Shown in pieces: positions 43,235 to 53,410 of a stretch of DNA of 64,000 nt. How positions within the stretch are numbered: position 1 is the first letter of the stretch; every line of letters starts with the position of its first letter. The DNA lies in the NCBI RefSeq assembly GCF_030519355.1, contig NZ_JAUMKC010000015.1, positions 78,822-142,821 of the forward strand. Direction: 5' to 3'. Made by a program: the position numbers and the translations under genes. The DNA comes from Mucilaginibacter sp. L3T2-6 (lineage in GTDB: Bacteria > Bacteroidota > Bacteroidia > Sphingobacteriales > Sphingobacteriaceae). Under the pieces are notes generated by a model. It searched no databases, was not told where the DNA came from, and saw only the letters and a program-made list of their open reading frames with translations.

Positions 43235-45943
43235 ATGTTAACCGCTACCTTAAACACTACTACTACTGATGATGAACTCGCAAATTACTTCAACAACACG
43301 ATTGTTCCGTATGCAAAAGAAAAAACAATTTTTGCGCCATTTGAAGAACAGGTAGTTATTTCGCCGGATGCAATTGCTTTGCAGAAAGGCGAGCGGATAT
43401 TAACCTATGAGGAACTAAACCAGGCATCAAACCGTTTGGCGCATTTTCTTATGGCGAAAGGATTAACTCCGGGTACAAATGCAGGTTTGCTTGTGTCAAG
43501 AGATTTCGATATGGTAATCGGAATGCTTGGCATTTTAAAAGCCGGCGGCGCGTACGTACCTATCGATCCGGACTATCCTTTGGACAGGCAGGAATATATC
43601 CTCAGCCAGTCAGAATTGACGCTGGTGGTAGCAGACGATAGTTACCCGTTACAAAATGTAATTAACCCTGAAAGGTTCCTGCAGATTGAAGACAGCAAAA
43701 AAATAGTCTTCAAAAATACCAATCCAGATCTTGCTATCGATAGCTCGAACCTGGCTTACACTATTTATACTTCAGGTTCTACAGGCCGGCCTAAAGGGGT
43801 AATGATTGAGCATCATTCTGCTATAAATTTAATTTCCTGGGTTAACGATCGTTTCGGCATTGGCCCCAAAGACAGTCTGTTGTTTATCACTTCCATGTGT
43901 TTTGACCTGTCGGTATATGATATATTCGGCATGCTGGCGGCAGGAGGTAAAGTGGTTATAGCGGAAAATGCCGAGATACAAGATGTAAGGCTACTACAGG
44001 ATATGCTTATCCGGTACAATATCACATTTTGGGATTCTGTACCTACAACATTAGATTATTTGGTCAGAAATCTGGAGCAAGATAGAAAAGGGTACCGGTA
44101 CAGCGGGTTGAAAACGATTTTTATGAGTGGCGACTGGATACCAGTAAGTCTGCCCTCGCGCATCAAAAAGTTTTTTCCGGGGGCTAAAGTTGTTAGTCTT
44201 GGCGGCGCAACGGAGGCAACTATCTGGTCAAATTATTTTGTGGTAGAACAGACTAAACCTGAGTGGAAAAGCATACCGTACGGCCGCCCTATAAACAATA
44301 ATTTCTTTTATATACTGGATGACCATTTGATGCCAGTTCCGATGGGAGAAACAGGCCACTTGTATATTGGGGGCGTTGGCGTTGCGCGGGGTTATGCAAA
44401 TGATCCGGAGAAAACTAAGGCTTCATTTGTACCTGATCCATTTAACAAAGACTCCGGAGGTATGATGTATCGTACCGGTGATTTGGGCCGGATGATGCCG
44501 GATTATAACATGGAATTTCTTGGACGGAAGGACAACCAGGTTAAAATAAACGGATTCAGAGTTGAACTGGGCGAAATTGAAAGCGTTTTGAATAGCTGCG
44601 AGGCCGTTTACAATGCGGTTGTACTAGCCAAAGAAGGGAGTGATGGCAGTAAAAGGCTGATAGCTTATATTGTGTCTAACGGAAGATTTGATAAGGATGC
44701 GATCGAGGATTTTCTAAAGACGAAGTTGCCCGAATATATGATACCCGGCATGTGGGTGCCGCTGGAAAGTTTGCCTTTAAATTCAAATGGCAAAATAGAC
44801 AGAAATGCACTGCCCGAGCACGAGGAAGTACAACACTCGAGAAAAATTATTATAGAGCCTGTTACGGAAACGGAAAAAATGCTGACAGCCATTTGGAAAG
44901 ATTGCATAGGTATCAGCGAATGCAGTATAGATGATAATTTTTTCGCGTTAGGGGGACACTCGCTGATGGCGGTTCAAATCCTGTCAAAAATTGAGAAAAG
45001 AATAGGGAAAAAGCTGCAATTGGCCGTTCTTTTTAAGCACCCGGATATACGCTCGTTAGCTGCTTTTATAGAAATTGAAAAAAAGGATGTTAACTATAAA
45101 TCCCTGGTCGCCATTAAGCCATCGGGAAGTAAAACGCCATTGTACATCATTCATGGGGAAGGTTTAAACGTGCTTAATTTTAGCACACTGGCTGAATATA
45201 TGGACGAGGAACGGCCAATATTTGGACTGCAGGCCCGGGCGTTAAACGGCGAAGACGCCCCTGAGGAATCGATACAACAAATTGCAGCATACTACATGGG
45301 CGAAATTTTACAACATAATCCCGTTGGTCCTTATTTAATCGCGGGCTATTCATTTGGGGGCTATGTAGCTGTTGAGATTGAAAAGCAGATGAAGGCCATG
45401 GGCAAAACCATTCAAATGCTAATGATGTTTGACACTGATGCTGAAAAAACAGAATATAAAGATTGGTATTATATCTTCTCAAAAAAGGTAAAAAGGAATT
45501 TCCCGATTTTTTTAGCTTTCCTTAAGTCAATTTTAAAGCATCCCGTTCTCACTTTGAAAAGGCAGTTTACAAGCCATCCGGCTAGCTTTCTATCAAATTA
45601 CCTGTATAGAAAAGATTCAAAAAGCTTTTTTCAGTTGATAAAAAAAATAAAAGAAAAGCATTTGATTGCGTTCCGCAATTATAAAATGGAGCCTTTCAAC
45701 AATAAAGTTTTTTTGTTTAAAGCAAAAGTATGCGTTCACTATGTTGATGATGCTGCTTTTCTGGGCTGGAAAAATTATGCTAAAAATGGCGTTGAACTTT
45801 TTGAAGTGCCGGGCGACCACCTTTCAATGCTGTTAACACCGCATGTAGAGCAATTTGCCGGTATACTTGAAAAAACATTAGACAAGTATGATGGTTCGGG
45901 TCAGGAAATAAAAATATTTAACAATGGTCATATTAACGCGTAA
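43235..45943 (+). CDS. Single-module A-PCP-TE nonribosomal peptide synthetase-like enzyme
   Basis: 902 residues. Adenylation domain about 30-530 (A3 YTSGSTGRPKG, YRTGDLGR, NGKIDRNAL), carrier domain about 540-605 with phosphopantetheine site Ser576 (LGGHSL), and a type I thioesterase about 630-890 with Ser706 (GYSFGG), Asp733 or 735 (FDTDAE) and His of GDHLSML. There is no condensation domain. Asp224 is the Asp235-type residue that binds an alpha-amino group, so the substrate is likely an amino acid. My hand alignment gives the pocket D-L-Y-D-F-S-L-I-W, nearest a cysteine code. It is probably co-translated with the GNAT 5 bp downstream. Confidence 0.93.
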   Translation: MLTATLNTTTTDDELANYFNNTIVPYAKEKTIFAPFEEQVVISPDAIALQKGERILTYEELNQASNRLAHFLMAKGLTPGTNAGLLVSRDFDMVIGMLGILKAGGAYVPIDPDYPLDRQEYILSQSELTLVVADDSYPLQNVINPERFLQIEDSKKIVFKNTNPDLAIDSSNLAYTIYTSGSTGRPKGVMIEHHSAINLISWVNDRFGIGPKDSLLFITSMCFDLSVYDIFGMLAAGGKVVIAENAEIQDVRLLQDMLIRYNITFWDSVPTTLDYLVRNLEQDRKGYRYSGLKTIFMSGDWIPVSLPSRIKKFFPGAKVVSLGGATEATIWSNYFVVEQTKPEWKSIPYGRPINNNFFYILDDHLMPVPMGETGHLYIGGVGVARGYANDPEKTKASFVPDPFNKDSGGMMYRTGDLGRMMPDYNMEFLGRKDNQVKINGFRVELGEIESVLNSCEAVYNAVVLAKEGSDGSKRLIAYIVSNGRFDKDAIEDFLKTKLPEYMIPGMWVPLESLPLNSNGKIDRNALPEHEEVQHSRKIIIEPVTETEKMLTAIWKDCIGISECSIDDNFFALGGHSLMAVQILSKIEKRIGKKLQLAVLFKHPDIRSLAAFIEIEKKDVNYKSLVAIKPSGSKTPLYIIHGEGLNVLNFSTLAEYMDEERPIFGLQARALNGEDAPEESIQQIAAYYMGEILQHNPVGPYLIAGYSFGGYVAVEIEKQMKAMGKTIQMLMMFDTDAEKTEYKDWYYIFSKKVKRNFPIFLAFLKSILKHPVLTLKRQFTSHPASFLSNYLYRKDSKSFFQLIKKIKEKHLIAFRNYKMEPFNNKVFLFKAKVCVHYVDDAAFLGWKNYAKNGVELFEVPGDHLSMLLTPHVEQFAGILEKTLDKYDGSGQEIKIFNNGHINA

Positions 45944-45948
45944 TTGAT

Positions 45949-46437
45949 ATGGGAATAACTATACCGGTAACAACTATAAATGATAACGATACCATGATTG
46001 TACCGATTACAGCGGAAAACGTTGAAGACTGTGTTTCAGCTTTCATAAAGGCCTATAATTGCCCGCCTTGGAACTATCACTGGACTTTCGAAAAAGCCAT
46101 AGAGTACTTGCAGGAATATATGAATTGTAAGCAATTTTTTGGCTTTGCTTTATATGATGGGGCTGCGGTGGCAGCTGCCATATTTGCACATAGTAAAACC
46201 TGGTGGACTAATAAACAGTTTATGATCGACGAGTTTTTTGTTTCGCGTGAAAAACAAAAGATGGGGTATGGCAGGCAAATGCTGGCACACTTTAATCAAT
46301 ATGCGTTGGCCAATCAGATCACATCACTTGTTCTGATGACCAACAAATATATGCCAGCACTGAATTTTTACGAGAAGTCGGGATTCACAACTGCTGAACA
46401 GTATGTCTTTATGTTTAAACAGCTTCCGGACGAATAA
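45949..46437 (+). CDS. GNAT-family N-acetyltransferase
   Basis: 162 residues. The acetyl-CoA-binding motif A is REKQKMGYGRQML (R-x-x-G-x-G/A type), and a FYEKSGF segment is typical of the family C-terminus. It starts 5 bp after the A-PCP-TE stop, so they act together or are at least co-expressed. It could acetylate the activated amino acid, an amino sugar or the polymer; the substrate is inferred from location only. Confidence 0.88.
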   Translation: MGITIPVTTINDNDTMIVPITAENVEDCVSAFIKAYNCPPWNYHWTFEKAIEYLQEYMNCKQFFGFALYDGAAVAAAIFAHSKTWWTNKQFMIDEFFVSREKQKMGYGRQMLAHFNQYALANQITSLVLMTNKYMPALNFYEKSGFTTAEQYVFMFKQLPDE

Positions 46438-46691
46438 TCCGGAATACCGATACGTATAGTATTGAATACGGTATGACATCAAAAATGCAAACATCTTTTA
46501 GCATAAGCAGGTAAATATTATAATACCTGGCTGCTATGTTGTTATTAAGTTATATCAATACCGTTAAGCTAGTGGGTGGCACATCCTTTGTTTGTCAAGT
46601 AAACTAATATGTAATGAAAATAAATCCCTGACTGATAAGAAATAAAACACTGTTATACGTCAAAAGCAAAGTCAGACAAGTATATAATCCT

Positions 46692-47498
46692 ATGAAAAAG
46701 ATTTTTCCGCTACTTACCCTAATTGTTTTAGCATCATTTATTTCATCTTGTGGCCTTTATAAAGACAAAGGATATAAACAAGTTTCTTATTACCAGGATA
46801 TTAACCGGGGCGTAACTACCGAACCCATTGCAAATTATCAGCCTCTAAAAATTCAGCCCGGTGACTTACTCGGAATCAACGTCAACAGCTTGAACCCCGA
46901 GTCTTCGTCTGTATTCAACACCAGTATAAATCGCGTAAATGGAAACAGCCTTGATGCCAGCGCTACAAACCCGATATATGGGTTTAGAGTTGACCGGGCG
47001 GGTCAGGTACAGTTACCCTTAGTAGGCACGCTGCATGTTGGCGGCTCAACCACAGATGACGTAGCTAAAGAACTAACGGCAAAACTGCAAGACTATCTTA
47101 AAAGCCCGATAGTAAATGTACGGGTACTCAATTTTAAAATATCCGTTTTAGGAGATGTATTGAAGCCTGACAGTTACACCATACAAAACGAACACATTAA
47201 TATAAACGAGGCCTTAAGTTTGGCGGGCGATCTGACAATCACCGCTAAACGTACAAATGTATTGTTGGTTCGGGAGGAGAATGGACAGCGCAAATATGTT
47301 ACAATCGACCTTACGAAAAAAGATGTTTTCAACTCACCTTATTATTACCTGCATAATAACGATGTTATTTATGTAGACGCTGACAAGACGAAGTATGATA
47401 CTGTTGCCAGAAGTTACAAAACTAACACCTTCGTTATTTCATCGGCCGTAGCGGTACTGGCCATATTAGCATCTGCCTTCTTTGTTTACCATAAATAG
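46692..47498 (+). CDS. Wza-like polysaccharide export lipoprotein
   Basis: 268 residues. A lipoprotein signal (ASFISSC-GLYK) is followed by a poly-export domain (about 45-150, QPGDLLGINVNSL and FRVDRAGQVQLPLVGTLHVGG) and a SLBB-type region (ISVLGDVLKPDSYTI, INEALSLAGDL). A C-terminal hydrophobic helix (TFVISSAVAVLAILASAFFV) spans the outer membrane, as in Wza. It forms the exit channel for the polymer. Next is the Wzc-like kinase, 34 bp away. Confidence 0.92.
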   Translation: MKKIFPLLTLIVLASFISSCGLYKDKGYKQVSYYQDINRGVTTEPIANYQPLKIQPGDLLGINVNSLNPESSSVFNTSINRVNGNSLDASATNPIYGFRVDRAGQVQLPLVGTLHVGGSTTDDVAKELTAKLQDYLKSPIVNVRVLNFKISVLGDVLKPDSYTIQNEHININEALSLAGDLTITAKRTNVLLVREENGQRKYVTIDLTKKDVFNSPYYYLHNNDVIYVDADKTKYDTVARSYKTNTFVISSAVAVLAILASAFFVYHK

Positions 47499-47532
47499 TT
47501 TCCGATCTTTTAATTCTTCCAACTCACAAATC

Positions 47533-49875
47533 ATGAACAATAAGCAGTCTGGAAATATTGGTGTAGCAAAACCGGCGGCCAACGACGAGCCGATAAATAT
47601 ACGGGCGCTTTTAATAAAATATGCCAGCTACTGGCCGTTCTTTCTTGTGTCATTAGCGATAGCCTTTGCAATTGCCATTTTTTATACAAAATATTTCGCT
47701 CCGCCTTCTGAAGTTTTAGCAACGCTGATGATTGAAGACCATGGCACACAGCCAAATGAACAAAAGTCTTCACTAGTTGATTTTCAGGCGCTTGAACAGG
47801 TTAACGCTCCAAAAGTAGTTGAAAACGAAATTGAAGTATTACGATCTAATCAATTGATAAAAGATGTTGTGAACTATTTTCAACTTTGGGCTGACTACAA
47901 GTTGAAAGGCGGCATAATAAAAGATCAGGATCTGTACAGCAAAAGCCCTGTAAGGATTAATTTGATTGAGGTCAGCACTCCAATTGCTTCGCAAAAAATT
48001 AACCTTCGGATAGCAGATACCGGATCTTATGTACTGTTAGAAGCTAAAGGCAAAACCATAAAGCGCCGCTTCGGCGATACTATAGATAATATGGGGTGCC
48101 GTTGGACGATTTCTGCAAATGCTGATCTGGCGCATTACATTGGTGATGAAATCGAAATAGACGTTACAGATCCGGAAGCGACAGTATTGGGTTACCAAAA
48201 TCGCCTGAAAATTGAACCCCAGGAAAAACCAGCCACCGTTATCAATATTTCGTTAAGCGACCCTAATATCAAAAAGTCCCAGGACTTTATTAATTATCTT
48301 ATATTTTTTTATAAGAAGGCGGATCTTGCCGAGAAAGGTAAAATCACTAAAAGCACACTGGATTTTATTGACAACAGGCTGGCTTCGCTATCCGGACAAC
48401 TTAATCATGCTGAAAGTAATATTGAAGGATTTCGAAGCGCAAATGGCCTTACGGATATTAACGCCCAATCACAAATGTATCTTCAGGGCATGCAGACAAA
48501 TGGCGAAAAACTTAACGAAATCAACACGCAGTTAAGCGTAATTAACAAGCTTGAAAATTATTTGAATGAACCGGGCAACAATAGTACTATCCCATCTACT
48601 GTAGGAATAACAGATCAACATTTGTCGGAGTTGGTTCAAAAGCTATCGGACGTAGAATTGGAAAGAAACAGGCTACTGGCTACACTTCCTGAAAAGAATC
48701 CAGCCTTCGACCCTATAAACAGGCAAATTGGACTCTTAAAACAGGAGATTAAAGACGGCATTTCAGGAATTAAATCTTCACTAAGTACTATGCAAAAGTC
48801 GGTTGAATCGTACAAGTCATCTATTCAGTCGGCGATAAAAAGCGTGCCTTTGCAAGAACATCAATTAACGGGCATGAGCCGTCAGCAATCTACCAAGTCG
48901 TCCTTATATGACTATTTACTGCAGCAGCGTGAAGCTATTTCTCTGTCCTACGCATCGTCGGCTTCGGCAGTGCGGTTAGTTGATGCCGCCCATATCTTGC
49001 CAATGAAAGCGTCGAAAAAGCTTATACCGTTTGGCGCCGCCTTGTTGCTGGGATTAATTTTTCCGGCGGGATTTATTTACGGCCGGGATTTGATAAAAAA
49101 CAGCGTTACTACCCGCAAAAGTATAGAACTGAATACAGGGCTGCCTGTAATTGCTGAAATTAGCTATATAAAGTTGCCGTCGGAGATTGCGTTTGCAAAC
49201 CGGGATAACCCAGAAAGCTTTCCGTTGATTGAACAGTTTAGACACCTGCGCACTCAGGTAAATTTGGCAAAAAATTCTCCGGACAACCAGGGGTTCGCTA
49301 TTTTGCTGACATCGAGTGTGGCAAATGAGGGTAAAAGCATGATTAGCACCAACCTTGCCGTGGCACTGGCCAGTACCGGAAAGAAAACGCTGCTGGTTGA
49401 GATGGATATTTATAAACCTGCCGTCTCTAAAGTATTCGGACTTCCGGCTTCGTCAGGAATAACAGATTATCTGAATGGCCAAAACCGATTAGCCGGTGTG
49501 GTGCAGGAGACGGCCCTTTATCCTAACTTGAATATTATCGGTAGCGGTGCATTTGTTGATAATTTTTCTGAATTGTTAGACCAGGACAGATTTGGGAATA
49601 TGGTCAGTGAACTTAAAACAAAGTACGACTATATTTTATTTGATACCCCCCCAGTCCACGCAATTAACGACGCATTTATTATTGCAAATCATTGCGACCT
49701 TACCTTATATGTTACCCGGTTTAACCATACATCAAATTCGCTTTTACCTTTTATACACAAGCTCAATGCAGATGAAAGCCTGCCCAACATGAAAATTGTT
49801 TTCAACGGCCTGGCAGACGGCCGCGATGGCGAGGGCTTCAAATACGAGAACTATTATAAACGCCCAACAAGTTAG
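47533..49875 (+). CDS. Wzc-like chain-length determinant and tyrosine autokinase
   Basis: 780 residues from the ATG at 47533; an upstream in-frame TTG would overlap the previous gene. Two membrane helices (about 37-58 and 490-510) flank a large periplasmic coiled-coil domain. The cytosolic BY-kinase has Walker A (VANEGKSMIS), A' (LVEMDIYKP) and B (YILFDTPP). The C-terminus reads KYENYYKRPTS, three tyrosines that suit autophosphorylation. It controls polymer length and export with the Wza-like lipoprotein. Confidence 0.93.
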   Translation: MNNKQSGNIGVAKPAANDEPINIRALLIKYASYWPFFLVSLAIAFAIAIFYTKYFAPPSEVLATLMIEDHGTQPNEQKSSLVDFQALEQVNAPKVVENEIEVLRSNQLIKDVVNYFQLWADYKLKGGIIKDQDLYSKSPVRINLIEVSTPIASQKINLRIADTGSYVLLEAKGKTIKRRFGDTIDNMGCRWTISANADLAHYIGDEIEIDVTDPEATVLGYQNRLKIEPQEKPATVINISLSDPNIKKSQDFINYLIFFYKKADLAEKGKITKSTLDFIDNRLASLSGQLNHAESNIEGFRSANGLTDINAQSQMYLQGMQTNGEKLNEINTQLSVINKLENYLNEPGNNSTIPSTVGITDQHLSELVQKLSDVELERNRLLATLPEKNPAFDPINRQIGLLKQEIKDGISGIKSSLSTMQKSVESYKSSIQSAIKSVPLQEHQLTGMSRQQSTKSSLYDYLLQQREAISLSYASSASAVRLVDAAHILPMKASKKLIPFGAALLLGLIFPAGFIYGRDLIKNSVTTRKSIELNTGLPVIAEISYIKLPSEIAFANRDNPESFPLIEQFRHLRTQVNLAKNSPDNQGFAILLTSSVANEGKSMISTNLAVALASTGKKTLLVEMDIYKPAVSKVFGLPASSGITDYLNGQNRLAGVVQETALYPNLNIIGSGAFVDNFSELLDQDRFGNMVSELKTKYDYILFDTPPVHAINDAFIIANHCDLTLYVTRFNHTSNSLLPFIHKLNADESLPNMKIVFNGLADGRDGEGFKYENYYKRPTS

Positions 49876-49876
49876 G

Positions 49877-51133
49877 ATGTATTATTTTATAACTTTCCTT
49901 TTCGTGTTGCTTGCCGGAAAAGCCACCTTTTTTGATGATGTTAATATTTGCTGGTTTTTTGTGAGTGCTATTATATTATGGGTGGGTCTTGAGAAAAGGC
50001 GCATTTATAAAAGCGATGCACTGCTCTTCGGTAAGTTTGCCGTGATATATATCGCTTTTTGTACTTTTCGATCGCTGTTCTTAACACAGTTACCTCTGCA
50101 TTTTTGGCTTAATGATGTCATTTTCTTATTTAAATTTCTGCTGCCCAGCTTTTTATTTTGTGCTGTTTTAAAAGAAAAGGCTGTTCCCTATGTCACGAAA
50201 GTAATGATCGACCTGGCAATATTATCGTTGCCATTTTATTGTCTGCAGCTTATATCGGGAGATATGGTTTACTCCATAGGCAAGGCAATGAACTTACCCT
50301 ACCCACACTTTGACGGGTATGTAAATATGCTGGTGTTTACTTATGTTAAAGTGCATACCATACGTAATTCCGGGTTTTCTTGGGAACCTGGAGCATTTGG
50401 CTTTTTCTTGAACATATCTCTGATGCTGCATTGGCTTACCAATAGCTTTAAATATGATACAAGGGCAAAGCTGGTAACAATTGCCATTATTACCACACTG
50501 TCAACAACTACTTATATAGCATTTGCTATAATGATTTTGATGTATTGCCGGGCCAGGGGTGTCAAATTTTCTACGCTGCTGGTTTTTATCGCACCATTTT
50601 TATGCATTGCAGCTATTTCTCTCCCCTTCCTGTTTGACAAGATAATAGATACCTATCATAAGGATATGCTAGATATCAAAAACATTAAAACCCTTAGTGT
50701 AACTTATATAGAAATGGGCCGGGTAATGCCCCTCAACAGGTTTGGCAGTATGCTTTTTCTGATCGACTCATTCGGCTACAAATTAATTTTTGGTATTTCA
50801 AATTCTTATAAAGACACCGTTTCTTTATTACATAACATCAGCATATCTAACGGAATTTTCGCTTTTTGCGCGCAGTTTGGCCTGTTAGGCCTGGGATTTC
50901 TTTTTTACCGGAGCTATAAGTTCTTTCGGAATTACATTAATCCAGAGCTAGCAATATATTGCTTACTTGTAATAGGGGTGCTCGGTTTCGGTGAGTGTAT
51001 TTATTTATCGTCCCTTTTGCTTTCTTTCCTTTTCTTGTATCATTATGCGCGACCGGATTACGGTTCAGAGATAACTTCAGCAAACAATAATTTCCATTAT
51101 ACAACTACAGAAAGGCCAGCTTACAACTTATAA
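49877..51133 (+). CDS. Candidate O-antigen/EPS polymerase (Wzy-like)
   Basis: 418 residues from the ATG at 49877, one base after the Wzc stop; the longer reading frame is an overlap artefact. About ten to eleven membrane helices, with a loop NSGFSWEPGAFGFFL that resembles the R/N-x-x-G-x-x-x-E-P-G motif of Wzy and ligase-like proteins. There is no other polymerase candidate in the locus. It probably joins repeat units in the periplasm. Sequence conservation in this class is low, so the call rests on topology, motif and position. Confidence 0.8.
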   Translation: MYYFITFLFVLLAGKATFFDDVNICWFFVSAIILWVGLEKRRIYKSDALLFGKFAVIYIAFCTFRSLFLTQLPLHFWLNDVIFLFKFLLPSFLFCAVLKEKAVPYVTKVMIDLAILSLPFYCLQLISGDMVYSIGKAMNLPYPHFDGYVNMLVFTYVKVHTIRNSGFSWEPGAFGFFLNISLMLHWLTNSFKYDTRAKLVTIAIITTLSTTTYIAFAIMILMYCRARGVKFSTLLVFIAPFLCIAAISLPFLFDKIIDTYHKDMLDIKNIKTLSVTYIEMGRVMPLNRFGSMLFLIDSFGYKLIFGISNSYKDTVSLLHNISISNGIFAFCAQFGLLGLGFLFYRSYKFFRNYINPELAIYCLLVIGVLGFGECIYLSSLLLSFLFLYHYARPDYGSEITSANNNFHYTTTERPAYNL

Positions 51134-51152
51134 TTTTTCAATTAATATATTT

Positions 51153-52397
51153 ATGAAAGTTTTATGGTTCTCATTATCTCCGGGTTTGGCCGACGCCTAT
51201 CTGAACAATAATTATGAGGGGATCGGCTGGGTTAAAAGCCTTGAGCGCAATATTCAGGACAAAGTAGAGCTTTCAGTCGCTTTTTACCACCATGCTGATA
51301 TCGCCCCGTTTACCTATGGAGCAACGCACTACTATCCTGTAAAACAATACCGCCGGGGTAAGCTAACTAAGATATTCAGACGGTTAATCAATGGTATTGA
51401 ACCAGATAGCGATATAAAAGCATTTTTGAAAATTATTAATGATGTCAAACCAGACCTCATTCATATACATGGCACAGAAGGACCTTTCGGCCTGATTCAA
51501 AAATATGTGGACATACCCACGGTAATATCTATACAGGGGACAATAACAGTTTACAGGTATAAATTTTTTTCAAAAATAACTTATACCGACGTACTCAGAT
51601 ACTCTTATTTAAAAAGTTTCCTGCTATCACGATCGTTCCTGAATGTTTATAAAGTATTTGCTAAAGTGGCTAAAAGGGAGCAAGAAATATATTCATATTC
51701 TAAAAATTTCATCGGGCGCACCGCTTGGGATCGCAGGGTTACCAAAATTTTAGCGCCGGAGGCTAAATATTATCATAACGACGAAATACTGAGAGATGCA
51801 TTTTACAAAAATGAATGTGAATACCGTAAAACACATCGCCTTATTATATTTACTACAACCTGGTTAAATATTTACAAGGGTTTTGAAACCGTATTGGATT
51901 GCGCTAATTTATTGGACGCCAATAATCTGGATTACGAATGGCAGATTGCGGGCCTTACCCCAAACGACGAAGTAGTAAGAATTGCTGCTAAAAACACTAA
52001 ACGGCCAATCTCAAAAAATATCAAGTTTATGGGCATGCTCAACCAGGAATCACTGGCACAGGCAATGTTAAAGGCCGGCATTTATGTTATGGCATCGCAT
52101 ATAGAAAATAGTCCGAATAGCTTATGCGAGGCGCAGATGCTTGGATTACCATGCATAGCGACGAATGCAGGCGGCACAAGCAGTTTACTCGAAGATGGCA
52201 AAGAGGGAATATTAATACAAGACGGTGATCCCTTTGCTATGGCCGGCGCCATATTAGAGATGAATGAAAATTATGACCAGGCGATTACGTATGGTAAGAA
52301 CGCCAGGAGGAAAGCCTGGCTTAGGCACGATCAGGAAAAAATAACTGACGACTTATTAAAAATATATAACGCAGTGCTTAAGGAACAGTTAAATTAA
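51153..52397 (+). CDS. Glycosyltransferase family 4
   Basis: 414 residues, GT-B fold. The second Rossmann half carries IFTTTWLNIYKGFETVL, KFMGMLNQESLAQAML and the E-x7-E motif in ENSPNSLCEAQMLG followed by IATNAGG. The first half has DLIHIHGTEGPFGL. It is a retaining enzyme acting on a nucleotide sugar in the cytoplasm; donor and acceptor are unknown. It follows the polymerase gene by 19 bp. Confidence 0.9.
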   Translation: MKVLWFSLSPGLADAYLNNNYEGIGWVKSLERNIQDKVELSVAFYHHADIAPFTYGATHYYPVKQYRRGKLTKIFRRLINGIEPDSDIKAFLKIINDVKPDLIHIHGTEGPFGLIQKYVDIPTVISIQGTITVYRYKFFSKITYTDVLRYSYLKSFLLSRSFLNVYKVFAKVAKREQEIYSYSKNFIGRTAWDRRVTKILAPEAKYYHNDEILRDAFYKNECEYRKTHRLIIFTTTWLNIYKGFETVLDCANLLDANNLDYEWQIAGLTPNDEVVRIAAKNTKRPISKNIKFMGMLNQESLAQAMLKAGIYVMASHIENSPNSLCEAQMLGLPCIATNAGGTSSLLEDGKEGILIQDGDPFAMAGAILEMNENYDQAITYGKNARRKAWLRHDQEKITDDLLKIYNAVLKEQLN

Positions 52398-52514
52398 CTA
52401 AAAATCTTGCTATAAAATACTAATAATTAAATGATTAATACAAACAAAATATAATACAGTTATTTAAAACAACTAATAAGTTGGAGGGTTAACAAGATAA
52501 TATTTTATGAATAA

Positions 52515-53408
52515 ATGATACATCAGCCGAAACAAATAAAAATAGCCGTTCTCGGCTGCTCATACAACCGCAAACAAAAAACTGCGCGCTTTTTAACAAG
52601 CCTTGTTAAACAGGAAGTGCCTGCAAATTGCCAGATGGATATTTTCTTGCTTGATGACAATTCTCCCGATGGCACCGGTAATTATGTAGAAGCGGAGTTC
52701 CCAACAGTAAATCTCATTCGTGGATCAGGATCGCTGTTTTGGGCTGGAGGTATGCGAACATTATGGGAACATGTTTTGGGCTGTGGGACTTATGATTTTT
52801 TCCTGCTTTGCAATGATGATGTTGTGCTTTTTGACGGAGCTGTGAGCCGCCTGCTGCAGGCGCATAATTGCTCAGATCATCCAGGCAATATTATTTTGGG
52901 CACAGTGCAGGACAGCGAGGGTAGCTCCATAACGTATGGTGGTCAGAAAATTGTGAATAAGATAACCGGAGATACAGTTAACATTGCTCCCGACAGGACT
53001 AAACTCGTGCCCTGCGAAATAGGCAACGCGAATATTATGCTGGTGGATAAAACGACTGTTGATACAATAGGGATATTATCGAGCTCGTACACGCATGGCA
53101 TAGCCGACTACGATTATACTTTAACAGCGCTGCGTAATGGCATGAAAGTATGGGTTGCTCCGGGATACTACGGCATCTGCGATAATGACCACATAATTAC
53201 TTGGCTTCCGCAACGAACCCCGCTGAAAAAAAGAATAGAATATTTATACAGCCCCAAAGGGCTGGCTTATAACGAGCATATGGTTTACGTTAAAAGGCAT
53301 TTTCCGTTATCGGTACCCATAACCCACGTTAAACTGTGGGTAAAAACCTTGTTTCCTATTATGTACGATGTATTCAAAAAAGAAAAAAAGGTTAAATTAA
53401 CTCCTTAA
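52515..53408 (+). CDS. Glycosyltransferase family 2
   Basis: 297 residues, GT-A fold. CSYNRKQKTARFLTSL at the start, metal-binding or donor sites LLDDNSPDGTG and LLCNDDVVLFD, then SSSYTHGIADYDYTL. Layout resembles rhamnosyl-type or Fuc4NAc-type GT2 proteins of EPS loci. Specificity is not readable. It is convergent, with a 2-bp gap, with the GT2 gene of the galactofuranose module. Confidence 0.88.
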   Translation: MIHQPKQIKIAVLGCSYNRKQKTARFLTSLVKQEVPANCQMDIFLLDDNSPDGTGNYVEAEFPTVNLIRGSGSLFWAGGMRTLWEHVLGCGTYDFFLLCNDDVVLFDGAVSRLLQAHNCSDHPGNIILGTVQDSEGSSITYGGQKIVNKITGDTVNIAPDRTKLVPCEIGNANIMLVDKTTVDTIGILSSSYTHGIADYDYTLTALRNGMKVWVAPGYYGICDNDHIITWLPQRTPLKKRIEYLYSPKGLAYNEHMVYVKRHFPLSVPITHVKLWVKTLFPIMYDVFKKEKKVKLTP

Positions 53409-53410
53409 TG

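Noticed and set aside
46446..46480. Imperfect inverted repeat (ATACCG ... CGGTAT) upstream of the Wza-like gene
   Set aside because: Arms are short, the spacer is long and there is no T-run; no function could be supported.
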